A DNA stretch of 9,229 nt from UBA9732 sp031935845 (GTDB taxonomy: Bacteria; Spirochaetota; Spirochaetia; Sphaerochaetales; Sphaerochaetaceae), in NCBI GenBank assembly GCA_031935845.1, contig JAJBWA010000075.1, forward strand, positions 1 through 9,229, given 5' to 3'. A model generated the notes under the pieces. It had not been told where the DNA came from and made no database searches. It worked only from the letters and a program-made list of their open reading frames with translations. The translations under genes were made by a program, and so were the position numbers. Shown in pieces: positions 4,473 through 9,229 of this stretch (positions are counted from its first letter, which is position 1; each line of letters begins with the position of its first letter).

Positions 4473-7169
4473 TCAGTTGATTGCAGCCTGTGCAGCGGCC
4501 AGTCTTGCGATAGGCACTCTGTACGGTGAGCATGAGACATAGCTCAGTCCGACAGTCTGGCAGAATGCGATGGTCTTCGGATCACCGCCGTGCTCGCCGC
4601 AGATACCGAGCCTGATGTTCGGTCTGACGGAGCGGCCGAGCTTGGCAGCCGTAGCCATGAGCTTACCGACACCGTCGACATCGATTGTTGCAAACGGATC
4701 GTACTCATAGAACTGCTTGTCTGTGTCGTTGACATAGTGGCCGAGGAATGATGCAGCATCATCTCTGGAGAATCCGCAGGTCATCTGTGTGAGGTCGTTT
4801 GTACCGAAGCTGAAGAACTCTGCTTCCTGAGCGATCTCGTCGGCAGTGATTGCAGCTCTCGGAACCTCGATCATTGTACCGATCTCATAATCGACCTTTG
4901 CGCCTGTCTCCTTGAAGACAGCCTCGATGACCTCAAGGGCATGTCTCTTGCAGAACTCGAACTCCTTGTGGTTGCCTACGAGAGGAATCATGATCTCGGG
5001 GAAGACCTTGATGCCTTCCTTCTGGACGTTGATAGCAGCCTCGATGATTGCCCTGACCTGCATCTTCAGGATCTCAGGATAGACGATTGCAAGACGGCAG
5101 CCTCTGAAACCGAGCATCGGGTTGAACTCGTGCAGTGCAGCAGCCTTCTTTGCGACCTCTTCCTGTGAGATTCCGAGGGCCTGAGCCATCTCGTGTCTGG
5201 TTGAAGAATCGTTGGGCAGGAACTCGTGGAGCGGCGGATCCAGCAGTCTGATGTTTGCCGGAAGACCGTTGAGCTCGCGGAACATGGCCTCGAAGTCTCC
5301 TCTCTGCATCGGAAGCAGCTCGGCAAGAGCAGCCTCTCTCTCCACCAGGTTGTTGGCTAGGATCATCTTTCTCATGGAGACGATTCTTGAACCGCCGAAG
5401 AACATGTGCTCGGTTCTGCAAAGTCCGATTCCCTCGGCACCGAGCATGACTGCCATGTGGGTATCCTTGGGAGTATCGGCATTGGTCCTGACGCCCATGG
5501 TCTTGATCTCATCGACGTAGCTCATGAACTTCTTGTAGTTCTGGAACAGGTTGGAATCCTGCTCTTTCATGGTTCCCTCGAGAACCTGGACAATCTCAGA
5601 AGGCTTGACCTGGATCTTTGCGGCATAGACTGCACCGTTGAATCCGTCGATAGAGATGAAGTCACCTTCCTTGATGACCTTTCCGTTGACCTCGAAGAAC
5701 TTGCCTGCCAGGTCCACATGGATCTCACCGGCACCTGAGACACACGGGCATCCCATACCTCTGGCGACGACAGCAGCGTGGCTTGTCATACCGCCGCGGC
5801 AGGTGACGACACCCTTTGAAACGGCCATTCCGCCGATATCCTCAGGAGAAGTCTCTGTCCTGACAAGAATTACATCCTTTCCCTCTGCTGCCCATGCCTC
5901 AGCATCCTCAGCTGAGAAGACAACCTGTCCGCAGGCTCCTCCGGGTGATGCGTTGAGACCGTTGGTAAGGGTCTTGATGCCGTCGGCCTTGATCTGTGCC
6001 TGGTCGAGGATAGGAGCAAAGAGCTTGTTGAACTCACCGGCGGGAACACGAGCAACAGCGGTTCTCTTGTCGATCAGGCCTTCCTCGACCATCTCGACCT
6101 GTGATCTGAGCCAGCTGAAGATCGTTCTCTTTCCATTTCTGGTCTGCAGCATGTAGAGCTTGCCTTCCTGGATGGTGAACTCCATGTCCTGCATGTCGTG
6201 ATAATGCTTCTCAAGGGTCTCCCTGATCTTGCAGAGCTGATCGTAGACGCCCGGGTTGACCTTGCAAAGAGTCTCGATTGACTGCGGGGTCCTGATACCG
6301 GCAACGACGTCCTCGCCCTGAGCGTTCATCAGGTACTCGCCGTAGAAGTGGTTGTCACCTGTGGCCGGGTCACGTGTGAACGCAACACCGGTTCCCGAGG
6401 TCTCGCCCATGTTACCGAAGACCATGCACTGGACGTTGACTGCTGTTCCCAGCAGGCCGCGGATATCGTTCATCTGTCTGTACTTGATTGCTCTGGCGTT
6501 GTTCCATGAGCGGAAGACAGCGTTGATTGCCTTGAAGAGCTGATCCTGAGGATCGATGGGGAACTCCTCGCCTGTTGCTCTCTTGTAGATCCTCTTGTAT
6601 CTCTTGACGAGGTTCTGGAGGTTCTCTGTGGTGAGCTCGTAGTCGTATGTCAGGCCTTCCTCATCCTTGATGTCCTGGATGGCTTCCTCGAATCTGTCGT
6701 GGGGAACTCCCATGACGACGTCGCCGAACATCTGGATGAATCTTCTGTAGCTGTCCCATGCAAAGCGCTCGTTTCCGGTCTTCTTTGCAAGAGCATCGAC
6801 TGAATCCGGGTTGAGGCCCAGGTTCAGGACTGTATCCATCATGCCAGGCATTGACTGAGCGGCTCCGCTTCTGACTGAAACCAGAAGAGGATTCTTTGAA
6901 TCACCGAGCTTGGCACCCATTGTTGTCTCAAGCTGCTTGAGATTGAGAAGGACTTCTTCCTTCATTCCCTCGGGGTATTCCCCGTTGTGCTTTGAGAAGT
7001 AGTCGCAGGCTTCCGTGCTGATCGTGAATCCCGGAGGTACCGGAAGACCGATGTTGGTCATCTCAGCAAGGTTGGCACCCTTTCCGCCAAGGAGATCCTT
7101 CATGCTTGAAGTGCCTTCAGCCTTTCCATTGCCAAAAAAGTAAACGTACTTTGTAACTTTCTTTGCCAT
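4473..7169 (-). CDS. ppdK: Pyruvate, phosphate dikinase (PPDK)
   Basis: Interconverts pyruvate + ATP + Pi and PEP + AMP + PPi in the cytoplasm; in anaerobes it commonly runs as a PPi-dependent glycolytic step. The 898-aa protein is close to the usual bacterial length (about 875-900). The N-terminal ATP-grasp part opens with LLGGKGANLAEM (26-37) and carries GFTIS (47-51), SVRSGA (98-103) and FTRDPATG (264-271). The swivelling phosphohistidine domain has GGMTSHAAVVARGMG, with catalytic His464 and Thr462 two residues before it, the Thr that regulatory proteins phosphorylate in plants and some bacteria. The C-terminal PEP domain has GLCRTEHMF (582-590), FGTNDLTQ (788-795) and GICGEHGGDP with catalytic Cys857. 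The start at 7169 has AAGGA about 8 bases upstream. It has its own promoter and terminator, so it is probably monocistronic. Confidence 0.97.
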   Translation of the reverse strand: MAKKVTKYVYFFGNGKAEGTSSMKDLLGGKGANLAEMTNIGLPVPPGFTISTEACDYFSKHNGEYPEGMKEEVLLNLKQLETTMGAKLGDSKNPLLVSVRSGAAQSMPGMMDTVLNLGLNPDSVDALAKKTGNERFAWDSYRRFIQMFGDVVMGVPHDRFEEAIQDIKDEEGLTYDYELTTENLQNLVKRYKRIYKRATGEEFPIDPQDQLFKAINAVFRSWNNARAIKYRQMNDIRGLLGTAVNVQCMVFGNMGETSGTGVAFTRDPATGDNHFYGEYLMNAQGEDVVAGIRTPQSIETLCKVNPGVYDQLCKIRETLEKHYHDMQDMEFTIQEGKLYMLQTRNGKRTIFSWLRSQVEMVEEGLIDKRTAVARVPAGEFNKLFAPILDQAQIKADGIKTLTNGLNASPGGACGQVVFSAEDAEAWAAEGKDVILVRTETSPEDIGGMAVSKGVVTCRGGMTSHAAVVARGMGCPCVSGAGEIHVDLAGKFFEVNGKVIKEGDFISIDGFNGAVYAAKIQVKPSEIVQVLEGTMKEQDSNLFQNYKKFMSYVDEIKTMGVRTNADTPKDTHMAVMLGAEGIGLCRTEHMFFGGSRIVSMRKMILANNLVEREAALAELLPMQRGDFEAMFRELNGLPANIRLLDPPLHEFLPNDSSTRHEMAQALGISQEEVAKKAAALHEFNPMLGFRGCRLAIVYPEILKMQVRAIIEAAINVQKEGIKVFPEIMIPLVGNHKEFEFCKRHALEVIEAVFKETGAKVDYEIGTMIEVPRAAITADEIAQEAEFFSFGTNDLTQMTCGFSRDDAASFLGHYVNDTDKQFYEYDPFATIDVDGVGKLMATAAKLGRSVRPNIRLGICGEHGGDPKTIAFCQTVGLSYVSCSPYRVPIARLAAAQAAIN

Positions 7170-7216
7170 GTTTCTTTCCTTTTTTAAGTTTTAAGAATTA
7201 CCAATTAAGCACGATG

Positions 7217-7245
7217 ATTTTCTAAAAAATCAGCGTTGCTGTCAA
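7217..7245 (-). promoter_or_regulatory. Promoter of PPDK with overlapping palindrome
   Basis: Perfect -35 TTGACA (7240-7245), 17-base spacer, -10 GAAAAT (7217-7222, 4/6), predicted start near 7210 and a leader of about 40 bases. An inverted repeat, TGATTTT-CTAA-AAAATCA (7215-7232), covers the -10 and part of the spacer and could be an operator. The rest of the 7170-7367 gap holds a 10-bp palindrome CAAACGTTTG (7316-7325) and no gene. Confidence 0.65.
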
Positions 7246-7367
7246 TCACAAGAGGTATTTTAACCGCTAATTGCTTAAATTACAAACAGAAAATGAGGAA
7301 AAACTGAAGATTTCTCAAACGTTTGCGTAAAGTATGGGGAAACTAAATCAAAAACAGAGTCGGAGCC

Positions 7368-8225
7368 TCAGGCGATGTACGCCTTGAGCTCCTTGACCTC
7401 GTCGTTCTGAAGCAGGCTGCCCAGGACCTTCTTCTCTATCTGGCGGATGCGCTCCTTGGTGAGGTTGTAGACCTCTCCGACTTCCTTGAGGCTCATGGCC
7501 TCGTTGTTGTCCAGACCGAACCTGAGGGTGATGATTCCCCTCTCCTTCTCGGACAGCGTTCCCAGGATCTTGCGCACTGAATTCTTCAGGGCCTCGTCCA
7601 TGACGACATCTTCAGGTCTGGGATCATCGCTCTCGATGAAATCGCCGAAACTGGTGTCTTCCTCGCTGCCCACCGGAGCATCAAGGGACGATACATCACG
7701 TGCAATCTGCATGATCTCCAGAACATCTGACTCGCTCATGCCGCACTCGGCTGCAATGGCCTCGATTGAGGCATCGTCGTAACCCTTCTTCTCCAGGTTG
7801 CTCTTGGCCTGCAGGATCTGGATGAGGTCTGCGCTCTTGTTCATCGGCAGGCGGATCATCCTGGACTTCTCGCCTATGGCCTTGAGGATGGACTGTCTGA
7901 TCCACCAGACTGCGTAGCTGATGAAGTGATAGCCCTTTTCCGGCTCGAACTTGTCTATGGCGGCGAGCAGGCCCACATTGCCCTCGCTGATCAGATCGAT
8001 CAGAGGCAGGCCCCTGCCCTGGAACTGCTTTGCAATGCTTACCACGAACCTGAGGTTGCCGTTGACCAGTCTCTCGCGGGCTGCGGCGTCACCGCTTTTG
8101 GCCTTCATGGCAAGATCGTATTCCTCGTCCCTGCCGATGAGCGGAATCTTCTCGATGTCCCTGAGGTACATGCTCAGAGCTCCGTTCTCAGCGTTGTTGG
8201 ATCTGTTGGTGTTGATGTTTGCCAT
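7368..8225 (-). CDS. RNA polymerase sigma-70 factor, RpoD-like, lacking region 1.1
   Basis: A 285-aa sigma-70 factor that directs RNA polymerase to promoters. Region 1.2 spans about 17-49 (LSMYLRDIEKIPL), region 2 about 52-125 (NLRFVVSIAKQF; LIDLISEGNVGL; FISYAVWWIRQSI with the -10-reading helix), region 3 about 127-205, and region 4 about 213-273 with the -35-reading helix-turn-helix SLKEVGEVYNLTKERIRQIE. Region 1.1 and the long insert of large primary sigma factors are absent. The wording of regions 2 and 4 (YHFISYAVWWIRQ, EKSRMIRLP) resembles, from memory, short spirochaete sigma factors. Whether it is the primary or an alternative (group 2) factor cannot be told from this window. I chose the ATG at 8225, with AGGAG 8 bases upstream, over the in-frame ATG at 8282. 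No convincing terminator follows, only a TTTTTGATTT run after a 3-bp stem. Confidence 0.95.
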   Translation of the reverse strand: MANINTNRSNNAENGALSMYLRDIEKIPLIGRDEEYDLAMKAKSGDAAARERLVNGNLRFVVSIAKQFQGRGLPLIDLISEGNVGLLAAIDKFEPEKGYHFISYAVWWIRQSILKAIGEKSRMIRLPMNKSADLIQILQAKSNLEKKGYDDASIEAIAAECGMSESDVLEIMQIARDVSSLDAPVGSEEDTSFGDFIESDDPRPEDVVMDEALKNSVRKILGTLSEKERGIITLRFGLDNNEAMSLKEVGEVYNLTKERIRQIEKKVLGSLLQNDEVKELKAYIA

Positions 8226-8291
8226 GTCGGTATCTCCTATGCCAACAGACAAGCAAGGAGCATGCCAAAACATGAACAACAAATCTAATTA

Positions 8292-8297
8292 ATTATA
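8292..8297 (-). promoter_or_regulatory. Candidate -10 of the sigma factor gene
   Basis: A perfect TATAAT on the minus strand in an AT-rich stretch, about 67 bases before the start codon. No good -35 lies at the right distance (ACTGAT at 17 bases). A second -10-like TATACT lies about 20 bases further upstream. Confidence 0.4.
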
Positions 8298-8358
8298 AAA
8301 TAAGGAATAAGTATATCAGTCTAATGAAACACAGACAGAAATCATGTGCAGAAATCAG

Positions 8359-8382
8359 AAAAACCGTGTCATTTCGACACAG
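8359..8382 (-). terminator. Intrinsic terminator overlapping the stop codon of the 152-aa gene
   Basis: On the minus strand CTGTGTC pairs with GACACGG (7 bp, one T-G pair) around a GAAAT loop, followed by TTTTT. The TGA stop of the 152-aa gene (8369-8371) straddles the loop and the 3' arm, so the 5' arm is coding sequence. Confidence 0.8.
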
Positions 8383-8827
8383 CTTCCGCAGGAACCTCTT
8401 TTTGTGCGTCCTTTTGACACAACGTCAGCGCGGCAGGGCCGAAAGAGCCGCGGAAGAAGGCACATTCAGGGTCAAAAGGATCCACCGGGAAGTCTATCCT
8501 GATGGTCTTGAACCACTGGTCAACGTTGGATATGGGGCCGAACTTGGAGTTCTCCATATAATCCTTTACGTCATCTTCCCACACGCCGCGGATAAGGTCA
8601 TGGACCATATCGCCCTCGGGAGCCGATACCTCGAGGTTCTTCTTGCAGCAGAGGTAGGATGACATCTGGATTCTGTAGAACCTGCGCCACAGGGGATCTT
8701 CATCATTGTCCTTTGCACGCATCAGAAAGCATTCGCACAATGTCTCCATTGCGCAGCGCAGGCTCTCAAGATGCCTGAGCACTTCATCGAATTCCTTTCT
8801 GTCACTGGACTTGAATGTACAACCCAT
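8369..8827 (-). CDS. Hypothetical cysteine-rich 152-aa protein
   Basis: I do not recognise this family. The protein has no signal peptide or membrane segment. The first half looks helical (KEFDEVLRHLESL, METLCECFLMRAKD, PLWRRFYRIQMSSYL). It has eight Cys (3, 25, 31, 33, 60, 61, 122, 137), including C-x-C and C-C pairs, unusual for a cytoplasmic protein of this size and compatible with metal or thiol chemistry, though no known metal motif is clear. The second half is richer in Trp, Phe and Pro (DQWFKTIRIDFPVDPFDPE). Real-gene evidence: AAGGTG 7 bases before the ATG, an extended -10 promoter upstream, and a terminator at its stop. It lies directly upstream of the sigma factor gene but is separated from it by that terminator, so it is probably its own unit. 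Confidence 0.75.
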   Translation of the reverse strand: MGCTFKSSDRKEFDEVLRHLESLRCAMETLCECFLMRAKDNDEDPLWRRFYRIQMSSYLCCKKNLEVSAPEGDMVHDLIRGVWEDDVKDYMENSKFGPISNVDQWFKTIRIDFPVDPFDPECAFFRGSFGPAALTLCQKDAQKEVPAEAVSK

Positions 8828-8850
8828 GTTCTTTCACCTTCAACACCGCA

Positions 8851-8859
8851 AAGATAACA
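8851..8859 (-). promoter_or_regulatory. Extended -10 promoter of the 152-aa gene
   Basis: TGTTATCTT on the minus strand (TGN plus -10 TATCTT), predicted start near 8844 and a leader of about 17 bases that includes the AAGGTG. The -35 is weak. Just upstream lie a 12-bp inverted repeat TCCGA-AA-TCGGA (8866-8877) and two copies of GAAATCGG 12 bases apart (8869-8876, 8881-8888), possible regulator sites. Confidence 0.45.
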
Positions 8860-8911
8860 ACAGAATCCGAAATCGGAAAGGAAATCGGGGAAAAAAATAC
8901 AAGCGCGTGCA

Positions 8912-8929
8912 TGATATATATGGTAAAAT
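8912..8929 (+). promoter_or_regulatory. Candidate -10 elements of the acyltransferase gene
   Basis: Two overlapping options: extended -10 TGATATATA (8912-8920), or TAAAAT (8924-8929), which would place transcription start at the ATG. Neither has a good -35 upstream. Confidence 0.3.
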
Positions 8930-8935
8930 CCAGAT

Positions 8936-9229
8936 ATGCCCGAAGATAACAAGAAGACAACAGCATTGGTGGAACAGAAGAAACGGATACAGAAGAAACC
9001 GAATCCGCTGCTCTATCTTCCCGTAGCGCGTATATATGCACGCCTGATGTGTAAGTTGAAGTTCAATCTGGTCGAATCCGGAGAACGTGTGAAGGGCCCT
9101 GCCCTGCTCATATCCAACCATACGTCGAACGATGACTACAAGTTCATCGCGGCAGCCGTCAGGCCCGCCCGCATCAACTTCCTGGTGACATACCATTTCT
9201 TCACGTTCAAGAAGCTTGCAACGTGGCTC
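8936..9229 (+). CDS. PlsC-like 1-acylglycerol-3-phosphate acyltransferase, N-terminal part
   Basis: Open to the right edge; 98 codons are visible and the C-terminus is missing. The mark of the PlsC/LPLAT family is present: NHTSNDD, with the catalytic H-x4-D at His62 and Asp67, preceded by the usual short beta strand (PALLISNH). Members add the second acyl chain to lysophosphatidate at the inner face of the membrane. The N-terminus (MPEDNKKTTALVEQKKR) is charged and the run LLYLPVARIYARLM may lie against the membrane. The second family motif (E-G-T-R type) would be beyond the window, so substrate is open. It is the only plus-strand gene and is divergent from the 152-aa gene, with 108 bases between the two starts. 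No Shine-Dalgarno sequence is visible. Confidence 0.8.
   Translation, partial: MPEDNKKTTALVEQKKRIQKKPNPLLYLPVARIYARLMCKLKFNLVESGERVKGPALLISNHTSNDDYKFIAAAVRPARINFLVTYHFFTFKKLATWL

Noticed and set aside
7340..7372. Intrinsic terminator after the sigma factor gene
   Set aside because: There is a TTTTTGATTT run but only a 3-bp stem before it, so I do not call it.
8226..8282. Upstream in-frame start for the sigma factor (19 extra residues)
   Set aside because: The extra residues do not look like sigma region 1, and the ATG at 8225 has AGGAG upstream.
4342..8856. Bacteroidota origin, suggested by a 285-aa sigma factor without region 1.1 and by TATCTTTG, which fits the TAnnTTTG promoter box
   Set aside because: Sigma region 4 (RFGLDNNEAMSLKEVG) does not match my memory of Bacteroidota RpoD, the matching -33 box is missing, and several genes have strong Shine-Dalgarno sequences and TTGACA boxes.

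Overview
The window reads as an ordinary chromosomal housekeeping stretch from a bacterium, most likely a spirochaete of the Treponema/Sphaerochaeta kind. That assignment is inference. It rests on the short sigma-70 factor, whose region 2 and region 4 wording resembles, from memory, Treponema-type sigma factors, and on the company of PPDK, a type III pantothenate kinase and what looks like an M29 aminopeptidase. No plasmid, phage, transposon or CRISPR feature is visible. All recognisable genes lie on the minus strand except a partial acyltransferase that enters at the right edge. No tRNA encodes its CCA end.

Layout, in the direction of minus-strand transcription (right to left). A cysteine-rich 152-aa protein of unknown function (8369-8827) has an extended -10 promoter and a terminator that contains its own stop codon. 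It is followed by an RpoD-like sigma factor without region 1.1 (7368-8225). Next is pyruvate, phosphate dikinase (4473-7169), with a good sigma-70 promoter and a strong terminator. A 403-base stretch without a recognised protein gene (4070-4472) holds that terminator, tRNA-Thr(CGU) with its promoter, a long hairpin abutting the tRNA, an unexplained imperfect inverted repeat, and the promoter of the next unit. That unit is an 85-aa orphan protein whose stop overlaps the start of tsaD. After tsaD, tRNA-Gln(CUG) and tRNA-Glu(CUC) form a small unit with its own promoter and a textbook terminator. Immediately beyond it lies a close-packed run: a YkpA/YbiT-like ABC-F ATPase, coaX, and the first 33 codons of a probable M29 aminopeptidase.

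How the genes fit together. Much of the content concerns translation: TsaD makes the t6A modification on ANN-decoding tRNAs, and the neighbouring tRNA-Thr has U36-A37, so it is a natural substrate. The ABC-F ATPase probably acts at the ribosome. The three tRNAs all have C at position 34 and so read only G-ending codons. PPDK and CoaX are central metabolism (pyruvate/PEP interconversion and coenzyme A synthesis). The right-edge gene belongs to phospholipid synthesis.

I found no clear new system. The best candidates for a second look are the roughly 100-bp inverted repeat beside tRNA-Thr, whose two strands encode similar peptides, the predicted leaderless 85-aa/tsaD unit, and the ABC-F protein, in which both degenerate ATPase elements fall in the same composite site.
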